Shown: positions 16,887 through 29,200 of the stretch, one piece after another
How positions within the stretch are numbered: position 1 is the stretch's first letter
How the letters are laid out: every line of letters starts with the position of its first letter
NCBI RefSeq assembly: GCF_014529535.1
Contig: NC_050735.1
Location: forward strand, 1,426,001-1,490,000
DNA from: Bradysia coprophila
Taxonomy: Eukaryota > Arthropoda > Insecta > Diptera > Sciaridae
Direction of reading: 5' to 3'
DNA: 64,000 nucleotides
Notes under the pieces: generated by a model
The model's database searches: none
What the model was told of the DNA's origin: nothing
What the model saw: only the letters and a program-made list of their open reading frames with translations
Made by a program: the position numbers and the translations under genes

Positions 16887-19800
16887 ATGGCTTGTCCTAG
16901 TAGCCAATCGTATTATGAAAAAAATTGGCCCACTTTAAGGCCAATTGTTTTGAAAGTGTTAACGCAAGGTTTGTCTTCTAGATGTTGTGCTTGTGGCCAT
17001 AAAAAAATTCAGACCATTTTTCGTTCCACAGAGCCGGTGAAAACTTCGGAATGGCAAGATCTATTTTATGGCGTACATTTAATATGTTTGTGGGATGAAA
17101 AGGGGGCTTTAAAGATACACGAATCTTTGCAAGAAGATATCGTTACATTCATCAAACAAGCTCAAGCCAGGGTGTTGGCACAGCGCGAGGAACAGGCACT
17201 GTTAAAAGCATACATTTCCGAGTGGCGAAAGTTTTTCACACAGAGTGGATACCTTCCATTGCCGTTTCGACAACTGGAGGCTTGTTTGGTAGTTGTACAC
17301 TTAAATTGTAAAGTTTTCTATTTAGTCGTTTGCTTTACGGTTGTTTGTTTTCAGGGCCAGAGCTGCACTTTGAATTACAATTTTGGCTCGGCCGCTCAAA
17401 AGAAAACCGATCAGGACGAAAGTCTAGTCAGAAAGCTGATGTTAGATTCGTGGAACCGTAGCATATTTATCAATATCAAACATCGACTGCAGGACTCGGC
17501 AATGAAATTGATCCACGCCGAACGGAATGGTGACGCGTTCGATTCACAGCTGGTCATTGGTGTACGTGAAAGTTATGTAAATTTGTGCTCAGATGCTGGA
17601 GATAAGTTAGAAATCTATCGCGAAAATTTTGAAGCGTCCTACTTAGAGGTTGGTCTTGGTGTTTCTCCGGTAAATTGGTGGAATGGATTAAACATGACTA
17701 TGATTTCTAGGCAACAACATCGTTCTATCGGCTAAAGGCCAGCGAACAACTCCAGGCAAATGGTGTACAATCGTTTATGCAATACGCAGGTGAGTTTTGA
17801 TTTTATTCTCTTGGTGCAACAGTCACAGCACATAATGCATTTGGCTTGTCGAGAATTCCATCGAAAAATAATTTTGGTTGTGCGACCAATCCGCGGAATC
17901 GGAATTTAACTTGAAGTGTGGTCGGATGGGTAGAGAGGTTCAGAGAGGTTGGAAAAAAATTAAAATGAAAATGTTGATCTTACGTTAGTTGCTGGAAGTG
18001 TAAAGATGGCGGTACCAGTCTCCCGACATGTACCAGTAGTCGGACACCTACTGAATCAGCAGTACTGATTCATAAAAAAGTGTATCAATAGGTGTGCGAT
18101 TACATGGAGGTCCGGACTGGCCGTATGAGAATTCGGTTGATGCTCTAAGGGCTTTTCGATTTTTGTATCGGTGTGAAGGGCAATAAAGGGTTTCTTATTA
18201 TATTTTCTTCATACAACGCCCAAAGAGTGCATGTTCCGAAACTGGTGCACTCACCCTACAATTACCACATCCTTCATGCAAATTTAATAATCCGAACTAT
18301 AAATGAGAAATTGACTGCCCTCTTCAACCGATTTCTTCGCATGTAATGTGCCGTGCTACATAATACGTTTGGTATTACCTCAAAATTGTATCTGTGTCAG
18401 CATCATTCCATTCATTGTTGGGAATGATTGCACAATGTTTGTGTTGTGCTAAATTAATTTAAAGTTTCCCACACCGACATCAAAGATAATTGCTAAGGTA
18501 CACAGAACATACAGAGTGATTACGGTGTGTGTTTAGTGTTTGCATTACATAATGGCAAAGTTATGCAAAAGCGAAATGCATTCAATGCTTAATCGGTATA
18601 TTTACATGCACACAAATGCATGTCAAGCACTTAACTCGGAATGCGTGTGGGAAAAAAATGATGTCTCAAGTAAATAAGGAAAAAGTTCAGATATTTGCTC
18701 AGCATACCTCGTTGAAGAACAATTCTGACTCTGTGGTCGATACAATAATGTTCCTGGAAAGTATGTCATGTACCAAAGATCTTGAGAAACTGTGATTGGC
18801 TGATAACTTGATAGGAATTTTTGTGAATCAGTTGACATTTGGGGCAGTCTGAAAACCGTACAGCAGTTTTTAAGAGGACACAACGGTGCCACAGTATTTT
18901 ATTTTTGGGAAATCTCTTTCTTCTTAACGTTGCGTTCTCCATTTTTTCTTTCTTTGGTTACTGGAAATTAAATTGATGCGTCGTGACTCGATCCACCAGC
19001 TCTACCATTTAGTAGCACACAACCAAATCACCAACAGCTTCCTTCCTTTTCCCTAACATTCCAGATGCAAAATTGCGCGAAGAGGAAGCACGGGCCAAGA
19101 GATACCTTGAACCGTCCAGTTTCAACGCCCTAGCATCATGTTGCGTTTCGGTTCTAATCGGCGACACACTACCCATACTACTAGCCGAATGTGCTCCACT
19201 CATAAAGGCCGACGAAACCGAACGATTGCAGCTGATGTTTCGACTGTTGGATCGCGTGACCGATGGCGTTGAGCCGATGCTGAATGATCTGGAAAGTCAC
19301 ATTGTGTCGGCCGGTTTGGCTGATATGATATCGGCAGCGGAAATTATAACACAAGACTCGGAAAAGTATGTTGAACGGTTGTTGGAATTGTTTCGACGGT
19401 TTAGTAATTTGGTGAGGGAGGCATTTAACGACGATCCACGATTCCTGACGGTCAGAGATAAAGCATTCAAAGCGGTGGTTAATGATGTTACCGTTTTCAA
19501 GGTGAACTTTTTTTTTGTTAAATTCGGTCGCACTCGGTGCAAAAATGAAATTTTTAAATTAAAATTATTATTCAGCTGGAGCTACCTACCGCCACATCAG
19601 CTAGAGGTAATAAAGTAACAACGCCGGAGAGTAAATGTCCCGAACTGTTAGCAAATTACTGTGATATGCTTTTGAGGAGAACTGCTCTAAGCAAGAGATT
19701 AACAAGTGATGAAATTGAATCTAGATTAAGGGATGTGCTGCTGGTGTTAAAGTATGTAAGCAATAAGGATGTGTTCATGTTGTACCACAAGGCTCACTTA

Positions 19801-21350
19801 ACTCGGAGGTAAATTTGTGGACATTTACGTCTAGACTGCGATCTCAATGCCAACTGTTTCTGTTTCAGATTAATTCTGGATTCGAGTGCTGATAGTGAAA
19901 AGGAGGAAGACATTGTCGAATGGCTGAGAGAAGTCGGTAAGTCTGAGAATGGATGTTGTAGGTCCCCTGCGATAATAATTTTTATTAGAAAAAAGAACAC
20001 CTGTCTACTGGTATAATATTGCTTGCTTACCCTCCTTACCAACTGTGCCAGCAAAATTACAATTGACTTTCTAGATCTTTGGGATTTATTACACCCTCTC
20101 TGTTAAACGAATAATTTTTCGCGGAGTTTCAATTGATGGACAAAATTTTGCCTTTATTTCAGGTATGCCTGCTGATTATGTGAACAAATTGGCTAGAATG
20201 TTCCAAGATATTAAGGTAATTGTCAGCCACTTAGTTAAAGAACTGCAACCTCCCCAAATATAATTGCGATCCTCTTTTCATTAGGTCAGTGAAGATTTGA
20301 ATGCTCAGTTCCGAACGTCGACAACGCGTCACGATGCCATTAACATAAAAATACTGAACGCAGGGTAAGAAGTGACGATAAGCCTACTGCTAACCTCTTT
20401 TTCAACGAATCCACTTTGTAGGGCATGGGCTCAATGTTCCGAACGTGTATCGGTCAGTTTGCCATTGGAATTGGAAGACTACATACCCGAAGTGGAAGAA
20501 TTTTACAAGAAAACTCATTCCGGCCGTAAGCTTCAATGGTACCATCATATGAGCAACGGAACGATAACGTTTGCGAACAATGTCGGCCGATTCGATTTGG
20601 ATGTGACTACGTTCCAGATGGCTGTCCTATTTGCATGGAATCAACGGCCGCACGAAAAGGTGTCCTATGAAAATCTACGATTAGCAACAGAATTACCAGG
20701 TAATGTTGCGGCTTGGTTTGATATGAATTCGTTTCTGCGGAGAGTAATTTGCAATCCGGTTAAACAGATCCTGAGCTTAGAAGAACGTTATGGTCATTGG
20801 TTGCGTTTCCCAAACTCAAAAGACAGCCGTTACTCATGGAACCAGTGGGATTGACACCAAAAGACTTTGCCGAAAACACTTTGTTTTGGATAAATCAGGA
20901 ATTTGCTATTATCAAAAATGGAAAGATCCAGCGACGCGGAAAGGTTTGTCATTTTTCCATGCGTGTTTGAACGAGCAGTCAGCGCTAATCGTAACTTTCT
21001 AGATGAACTTAATCGGTCGTCTTCAATTAAGTACGGAAAGGTCGCAGCAAGAGGATAACCAATCAATAGTCCAGCTACGAATCCTTCGAACGCAAGAAGC
21101 AATCATAAAAATTATGAAAATGAGAAAACGTTTGAACAACGGAGCATTACAGGTAAGTCGATGACCGTTACCGACAAAACTTCTTTTTTTCATCAACCAA
21201 AAAAACTTCCAGGCTGAACTCATAGACATTCTTAGAAATATGTTCCTTCCGTCGAAGAAAATGATCAAAGAGCAGTTGGAATGGCTCATCGAACATAAGT
21301 ACATAAAACGAGACGATGACGACATCAACACGTTCATTTATATGGCTTAA
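16887..21350 (+). CDS. Cul5: Cullin-5, scaffold of CRL5 ubiquitin ligases
   Basis: Exons are 16887-16968, 17032-17288, 17355-17648, 17711-17789, 19065-19501, 19576-19808, 19869-19936, 20163-20215, 20285-20364, 20422-20699, 20768-20943, 21003-21152 and 21213-21350. They sum to 2325 nt, 774 residues, close to the 780 of human CUL5. The N-terminal cullin repeats include KQAQARVL and LMLDSWNRSIF. The cullin homology domain includes ILNAGAW, EVEEFYKKTHSGRKL and FAWNQRP. The C-terminal winged-helix end is MIKEQLEWLIEHKYIKRDD then INTFIYMA. The NEDD8-acceptor lysine is probably K718 in IIKIMKMRK, 56 residues from the end as in human. In the CRL5 complex it links a RING protein (Rbx2 type) to Elongin B/C-SOCS-box adaptors. 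The 63-bp first intron (16969-17031) stays in frame and open; the second, 66 bp, does too. Confidence 0.97.
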
Positions 21351-21976
21351 ATGTGTTTTCCTTTCTTTGTTTTCTAATGTTAAAATGGATTTGATGAAGC
21401 CTCGTTGAGGATGAATTATAATGAATACTCAGTTATTAAGATCGTTGAATACACGAACACTATTTTTGGCTGCCAATATCGTAAGCAACAACGGCATTTG
21501 TTTTTATTACCGATTCGGACTCGGTCTGTCGTACAGTCTGCTGATCTTTCCATGCATGGTTGGCCCTTTCTTTGTTGAGAGTCTTTATCATTTATTCGAC
21601 ATAGTCTTTTTGACTCATTCGATCCACTTTCTTCGTTCAGTTTCCAATCTTTAAGGCAATCCCGTGAAAATTCAAGCGAAAATTGCTCCAATATCCTTTA
21701 GGTAGAACATCTTGGACTCTTCTTCACTAGTAGATGAGATGAAGTTTCGTGAATGTTCCTCTAAGAAAGGTGCTACAGATTTCGAATATGCTATTGGCTC
21801 AGGGTGCTAACAGTCACTGTATTATAATTTGGCTAATAGTACTGGCTGCGCTGCAGTATATATTGAAATGACTTTTGACACCGGGTGTCATTAACCGAAA
21901 TATATTGAAGTGGCTATTGGCACCTAATATGAAAAACGAGATTGCAAATTGTATAGTTTAGGTCTTTGTGTGGTGA
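21351..21976. other. 3' flank of Cul5
   Basis: It holds the Cul5 3' UTR and the start of a repeat region. A CTATTGGCACC-type sequence near 21911 resembles the target of the F1 copy at 22263. No gene is seen. Confidence 0.5.
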
Positions 21977-22195
21977 AGGTGTTTCGTTCGATTCTACTGA
22001 ATTCCTCTTTATACAAAATGCGTTGGGAATTTGTTTAAGTCGATCCTTCTGAATTCATCGTAATACATACAGGTTAAGGGTGGCAAGGTGTTTGGTTCAA
22101 TTCTACAGAATTCATCCTTTACGAATTGTGTTGGGAAGGGGTTTGGTTTGATCCTACTAAATTCATCCACAAATTGTGTTACCGGGTGCCAATAG
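21977..22195. repeat. diverged tandem repeat, about four units of 50-60 bp
   Basis: Each unit has the pattern GTTTGGTTCGATTCTACTGAATTCATC followed, in most units, by a TTGTGTTGGGA-like end, with differences between units. Outer blocks (near 21903 and 22187-22205) are inverted relative to each other around GTGCCAATAGTCACTT. Confidence 0.65.
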
Positions 22196-22262
22196 TCACT
22201 TTTTTATACTTTGACTGGGTGGGTGAGAAGAGAATTGCCGCAGTATATTGAAGTGACTATTG

Positions 22263-22406
22263 GGCATCAAGGAATCTGGCACACGCGATCATACTATGCG
22301 TCCCTTTACTACATGTAACGAAAAGTCATGACTGTGCCAGATTCGCCCCTTAGAGGTGAATCTGGCACACCATCAATTTGTATAGTGTGCCAGATTACCC
22401 CACGCC
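22263..22406 (+). mobile_element. F1 MITE, copy 4 (144 bp)
   Basis: A perfect 8-bp duplication, GACTATTG, flanks it (22255-22262 and 22407-22414). It has the same length as the copy at 10557. Its four motifs, at 22273-22284, 22332-22343, 22359-22370 and 22385-22396, all read AATCTGGCACAC rather than AATCTCGCACAC. The target sequence, TATTGAAGTGACTATTGGC, is a relative of an uninterrupted sequence near 21903. Confidence 0.9.
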
Positions 22407-22414
22407 GACTATTG

Positions 22415-25254
22415 GCACCCGGTGCGAATAGTCTCTTTCTAGTTTCTACAGATTTCGATATATTCCGAAACAAAATTTTGTTCGTCACGGTAATCCAGGT
22501 CATCATGAGATTCGTCATTTGAATATTTCTTTTTTCATTTTCGGTAAATCAAGTGCTCAATATTCAAGTTTAAATGGACGCTGCTAATACCCGGCTTAAT
22601 TTTCTGTCACTCAGCTTCAAGCGATGCAGAGTGAACATAGTCTATCTTTAAAATATTGCTAGGCACCCCAGAACTACGTACATGTTGCAATTCAACAAAT
22701 TGAAGAGGTTTTGCGATCATATCGAACACCGTAGTGTAGATCGGTCAAAAACCCTTAAAAGAGTAAAAAGTTGCGCAGGTCCTTGTGTGTGTATACTTCC
22801 AAAACAACTGATATCGTTGTAGGTGACGCTTTCTGCGCTTGTTCGCAAAAATTGTAATTGTTATTAGAATTTTTTATTTTGTTGCATCCCTACACCATTT
22901 CTCTACATTCAAAGAGGCTTCCCGACTATGAGCAAAATGTAAAAAAATAGTGTTTTTTCACAAAGAATCGATCGGTTATGGGCTAGAATTGTCCCCCAGA
23001 CACGTTACTTATAAAAAAAACTATTTTGGACGAGAATTCGGTTCAAATTTACTCTTTTATTCCAGCCGTAAAGGTCAACTTTTTTCAAATGGTCAGCAGA
23101 TCCTGCAACACAAAACTTCTGAGGTCAAATTTTGATATGTGATGGTGGCTGAGGTCAGCTATCATAATATGTAGTCGGCCCCTCAGAACAATGATGTTGC
23201 TGAAATACAGCACTCTTTGAAAGTTGATCATACTTTGACTTCTGGCTGGCCATGAGTGATGAGTGCGGAAGTCAGGGTGGGCTCAAATTGTCGGCCGTGG
23301 ACAGGCTAACAATCCTACAAAGTTTTAACTTTTTGGGTTCCTCTTTCCTCAAGATATTGCTAAAAAAGTGTATTCACCACCCCTTGACATCATATGACAT
23401 GTACACACATTACACCCAAATTGGAATTTTGTAAAAATAGCAGGCACCCGTTCGCTAGAATTGAACACGAATCGAATGAGCTATAACTCAATAATATCGG
23501 AGATAGCTTGTTTCAAAAATTGAAAATTTGGCTGACGAATTGGCGAATTGGCTCTTAAGAATGAAATAGCGATTTCTTTAAACAATTTAGATGGAGACAA
23601 AAAACATCAAAATTGGAAATTTTGTAGAGCGGATTACCGATAGAATCCCTACGAGTTTAATGAGATAAATATCATCTCTGTCGTTTTAGTCGTATAGCTG
23701 TTTGAAGACGTAGTTGTCACGAGCGAAAATTTGTTTTTCTTAATTTTTATCGTAAAACTTTGGTGACACAAATTGGAACAATAGAATCACAAACAATAGA
23801 ATCTCTTCTATTGTTTGTGATTTTATTGCTTTGTTGTTCACATGTTCGAGCATTTTCTGACTTTACGAAAACAATTCTCTCTTCTGATGTACGATATTTC
23901 AAAAACATTAAAATAATTAACGAAATCTCCAGGAAAAATGATCTCGTTAATTTTTTGTGCAAAGTTATTTTGCTTTTGGTGTACGAAAACAAACAATTTG
24001 TAGAACTGATTGCAACTTTAATTTCCTAAAACCCTCTAATCTCATTATTATTTCACATCTTTGAATAATTTTTGTTTTACTGCTCTGACCCAGAATCTGC
24101 GATAGATAGACAGGGGTCAATTCGTCTAATAAAAAATGATGTTACATAAAACCAATGCTCTAAGTAGCATCACAGAATTCCGTTTCGATAGTACGTTTCA
24201 TCTGAAAATTTTTGAATATTCAATTTGGTTGGATTGCTTGATCAAGGGAGTCTTTTAACCTCAACTTTGCCTCGTTCAACAAATTCACACGAAAACTCTA
24301 TTTTTCATCTCTTTATCATATGAAATAGTTTGATGCTTGACACGGAAGGTTACGTACTAGTGTAATCCATGTAAGAATGTGACCTTACCATCAAAACTAT
24401 GTTGCAAACTGCATCACATTTTCACGAAAAATTTCCCAATTTTTATTAGCCATTTCGAACAGTGAGTTACTTCGATTTCCACTACAAATCTCAACGCTTT
24501 ATGAGTGGAAAATCTTAATCTTATCACTTCTAACGAATTCACTTCAAACAATAATAACAAATTTATCAGCGGTTCTGGCACACATAACTGTATAAAACCT
24601 CAATGTCTTGAGATTTAGAGTTTATTTCGTTCAAGTATTCGAATCAATTGCTATTCAAGGTGCGTACTGAAAAATACTGAAAATATATTCAGAGATTTCC
24701 ATTATTTAAGGATATTTTTGCCCTGTGTTCCCTGTAATGGTTCTTCGTTAAAGTTAAAATTATTCAGTGCAACTAGGGATTCTGTAAACTTTTGAAATCA
24801 TTACTTTGCTTGTGGTTCAACAATGTTTCAAATCAAACTAGAAATGTTGCTCGAATGATGTGATGTGTCCAGTAAGATGGTTCTACCTTTATTATCTGAC
24901 GCGCCATTGGAAATAATTGTGAAATGATTAAAATAACATCAAGAGCACGAGAAAATCTACTGCCAAAAAAGCCTTTCTCTAAATTACGTTGGAAATGCGT
25001 GGCAAAGTCGTGGTGACTCTGATTCGAAAAATTAGATCTTCTCGAGACTCAATATCAATTCCGAAATATTCTTTTTCGAAAAAAAATACGAAAGTGAGTG
25101 GATGCGTTACTGCGTTACTAATGTGCAATAGGAAAATAGTTTCTGTCGATATCGACCTTTTTTATTCTAAAGTTGCTATCTGCCTTTGATTCGTTAAACT
25201 CATCGTGTATGTTGGGGATTTTCCTTTGATTTTGAAGTTTTTTTTTTTTGAATT
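22415..25254. other. intergenic, no recognisable gene
   Basis: Apart from the hairpin at 23779-23828, I find only scattered open frames without splice logic or family resemblance. Confidence 0.5.
23779..23828. other. strong hairpin, 23-bp stem and 4-nt loop
   Basis: The left arm 23779-23801 and right arm 23806-23828 are inverse copies with one mismatch; the loop is TCTC. The stem core is AATCACAAACAATAGAA. No target duplication is seen. The stem is shorter than that of a typical microRNA precursor. Confidence 0.8.
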
Positions 25255-25365
25255 TTAAAGTATTTCCAAGAGTTTTTACACGATTTTCAAGGATTTTCTT
25301 TTGATTTCCAAAGATTTTCTTTTGTCCAAAGGATTTTCTTTTAGTCCAAAGGATTTTCTTATAAA
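25255..25365. repeat. short tandem repeat
   Basis: Imperfect units of the type CCAAAGGATTTTCTTTT repeat about four or five times. On the minus strand they give an artefactual Lys/Gln-rich frame. Confidence 0.7.
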
Positions 25366-25711
25366 AATTTTTTTTGAGGCTTTTCAACGACTGTTTCATG
25401 TTTTTTTTAACAATAGATTATCTTCCCCATGGTCGTTAATATCATGCGTAAAGTTGTTGTAACTGTCGGGAATATAAGTCGGAGTAAATGTCCGAAACAC
25501 ACGAGCAATTTTTCGTTGCTAAGTTCGACAATTATGCTGCGCTTTCCATTTTTTAACGTGTACTGCGCAGCTCAATTGTCGATCTCAACAATGCAAAAAT
25601 GTTCGTTCGTTTCGGTCTTAAGTCGGTGGTACATTGCGAAACTATTGTGATCGCGAAAAAGTCTTATTGTTCGATTGTTAGATCTATAACAACAGAACTT
25701 TCTTTTTCCAG

Positions 25712-25906
25712 ATGAAATTTTTGTGGATTTTCGCTATCATCGCCTTCCTATTTGGATTTGCTGCTGCAGAGTGCCCTAGTGGCTTCTCCCCAGCACCAAC
25801 CGATCCGACTCTATGTGGAGCACAACGAGTCATAAAAGGAGATTGTCCACCATTGTCCAGATACGATGCGAATACAAATCTTTGCATTTACGTGGCTAGA
25901 GGATAA
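25712..25906 (+). CDS. small secreted cysteine-containing peptide, 64 residues
   Basis: An ATG start is followed by a clear signal peptide, MKFLWIFAIIAFLFGFAAA, with likely cleavage before ECPSG. The mature peptide of about 45 residues has four cysteines (residues 21, 36, 46, 59). The stretch KGDCPPLSRYDANTNLC loosely recalls the middle of a Kunitz inhibitor domain, but the last Kunitz cysteines are absent and spacing is short, so this is only a hint. The ATG follows TTTCTTTTTCCAG directly, so the start codon probably opens a second exon after a 5' UTR intron. No family is recognised. Secretion is a firm inference; function is unknown. Confidence 0.7.
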   Translation: MKFLWIFAIIAFLFGFAAAECPSGFSPAPTDPTLCGAQRVIKGDCPPLSRYDANTNLCIYVARG

Positions 25907-26265
25907 ACTCAAAAGAAATAATTTTCGATGATGTGCCCGGACGGGGTAAACGAACGCTTTTATGTTTCAACATTGTTTATTTACAAGAAAATATAAAATT
26001 GTGAACTTTAAGGCTATGCAGTAAAGGCACCGTCATGAAAATAAGTTTGTTTGATTTTGGCATTGCAATCCCAAAACGGTTACATTCACAAAATTCAATG
26101 TTTCACAACCCCATCCCCAACAAAATCTCCTTACTGTGTTACAAATCAGCATTTTATACTTAAACGACAAAAAATTTGTGAACTATCTTCGATATCACAT
26201 TTAACAAAAGTAAGAGAGCTGTCAATCAACCATTGAAAAATTAACTTAGACCTTTGAATCACACA
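25907..26265. other. short convergent spacer
   Basis: This lies between the stop of the secreted peptide (+) and the stop of the ABC transporter (-). It should contain both 3' UTRs. Nothing else is seen. Confidence 0.5.
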
Positions 26266-29200
26266 CTATCCCTTCTTAAACTTGAGCAGCAAAACACTGA
26301 TCGTTAAAAATACCAACACCCAAATACCAGTCGATACAAATCCCCCGTACACCGTTGGTTCACTAATTGACCATCCTCGTTGAGTTATCGATCTTAAGCA
26401 CTCCGTTGACTGGGTTAGCGGTAGCTGGTAAATCGGAATCAGAAATTTTGAATGCGAAAGCTTCAATTAGGTGGAAACACTTACGAAAAAGGCAAAATAC
26501 TTCAGTCCGGGGTACATGCCTTCAATGGGCCATATTATGCCACACAACATGACAATGGGTAAAAATGATCCCATGGCCATATAAGTCGCCGTACGTTCGT
26601 TGTCACAAGCCGAGCTCACAACGAAACCTTAAAAAAAATTCAATTTTACAACTTTGTCGACTACGGGCAAAAAAATAATGAATTTCTCTCTACCGAAACA
26701 CATTCCACATAATCCGGTCAGGATAGTCAGCAGAACAACCAATGTTGTATCGCCGTTCAATGTCAAATCGAAAACGGAAAAACTGAAAATTAACACCAAA
26801 AACGACTGGCCACACATTATCAAAAACTGTGTCACAACATGCGAAAATAATATTTCCAATCCGGTGATACCGCAGACCAGACATCGCTCCAGCATACCTT
26901 CATTACGTTCGATTAACATTGCACCAGAGGTCAATGCCACCGACAAGAAAAAGATAATTGCTGCAAATGAGACGGAAAATTGCTAATTAGTGTTGAACTT
27001 GATCGACAGTAAAATCAGATTTTTTTATGTGTACTCAGTATAACACCCGGCGCAGCAAAGTCGGTAAAATTGGGCACTTGATCGCCGTAGACCGGTTGCT
27101 CCCATTTCAAGGGTATTCGACCGATAGCCGGATTCATATCACAATCGGTTAACATTTTTTCCAGAAAATCGAAAAATGCGTACTGAATGTCTCGATACAG
27201 CAGAGTGCCGATTTGTTGGTCTGTAACAACAAAGACAACGGTTACAGTTGATGGCTAACGAACTATTGATCCTTTACGTAGAATATAAAGCAAAGGGTTT
27301 GGTCCAAAAACCATTACAAAATGGAACTTACTGGACATATCAAGCCGCACAGTCACATCCGAAGATTCAATTACCCAATCATCTGTAAATCGTCCAGACT
27401 CGGTTCTTTCGACCAATGAAGATGAATAATTCCGTGGAAATACCAACGCACCCCATGCTCGTCCGCGCCTCACTTCATGAAAGGCTTCCTCCTCTGTGGC
27501 GTAATTTTCCTAAGATCGACGAATTGTTTACTATTCACCTCACTCAAAGTCATTTATTTACCCAAAGAATTTTCTTTTTCGCAAGTATATCCAAGTATCT
27601 GCAGCTCAGCATTGTATAATTACAACCGTCAGAAATGGGACAAGACTGCAGATCAGTTGTAGAATTTTGTTCATAATTAGCTATGGCCAATTTCAAGCCA
27701 GTTGGATCGTGACCGATTGCCCAACAAAAAAGTACGATTTGTAAGCACGGTAGACCGATTATAAACAGCATTACACTACAATCCAATGGTATGAGGTCAG
27801 GATGTGTTACAAAGATCTTTCAACTTCAAATTCTATACCCAACATTACGCCACATCCACAAAAAGTTTTTCCAAATCAATGCCTTTAAGTGATGTGGCTT
27901 AAAAATGCTCAGATAATCTTTCAACGTTGCTGGTGGTTCTTCATCTGGTGGCAATGGTGGATGAGGTGCTTCAGATGCGGTTATTACATCTTTGACCCGA
28001 GTCGACATTGATGTACTGTCCCCAAATTCACCAGATATTTCACCGTGGTCCTCGTCACTTATATCAATGACGGGATTCTGTAGATCAAACGAAATTTTTA
28101 TTGGATAACCTGTCTTCGATACAAACAGGTTTATCGCTTACCGATATTGCTGGCACTGCAACGTGTTCGGAAACTTCTTGAATGATTGACGATCTTCGTC
28201 TTTTCCCCATGTTTTGAAGAACGGACAATTTTAGAAACACATCCTCCAATGACTCACAGTGATATTTTTCTAATAAAAAGTGCGGCGTTTCTTCAGCCAA
28301 AAATTTCCCTCCTCTCATCAGGCCAATCTGAATGCAAATTTCGTATTATTTTACCGGGACACTTCATTCATACACACACAATTTACCATATGAGCTTGCC
28401 TCGTCTCCTCAATGTAATGTGTCGTAATAATGACGGTTCGATTGCCAGTGCTAGTAATATCAACCAAATGATCCCAAATGTTTTTCCTTAGCACAGGATC
28501 AACACCCACCGTTGGTTCGTCAAGAATTAACAGTTCCGGCTCGTGTAACAAAGCTGCAGCTAAACTCATTCGTCGTTGTTGTCCCCCACTCAAATTTTTA
28601 ACGAATCTTGATGAGTCAGGCAATTGTAATAACTTCACTAAATAGTCAGTCTTTTCCTCAACTTCTTTCGTTGTCATTCCCGAAATCCATCCAAAATAGA
28701 TCAGGGTTTCTTGAATGGTAAATTCACCGTATAAAGCTAATTCCTGAGAAAAAAAAATTGGGTTTGACTAGATGAACATCAGAAAATGATTGTATCTGTA
28801 GTTACTTGAGGCATATAACCGATTCGGGGACCAGGTACCTGAGTAAACAAACACATTAGTTAAGACACATCGGTATAAATAATCAACAAAATTTACTCCT
28901 GATCCACGTGAACCCGGCCGACCGCCGAGCACCCATATTTCACCAGAATATAAACGACGTCGTCCTACAATGCACGACAGGAGAGTCGTTTTCCCACAAC
29001 CACTGGCACCAAGAAGTCCATATCTGAAATGTTAGGAAGAAATATATGATTTTTGCAGGAACAGTTTTAAAATTTCTTCCTAAACTTCCACAAACGGCAA
29101 GAATATCCCGGATCGGATCTATTAATAAATGGTGCGCTCATATGAAATATGCATTTACATTGCCTAATCACATAAAGCACAGTACGTACAAGATTTCAAA

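Noticed and set aside
20700-20767. Apparent frame break in the Cul5 cullin domain
   Set aside because: It is a 68-bp intron with good sites; removing it restores LATELPDPELRRTLW.
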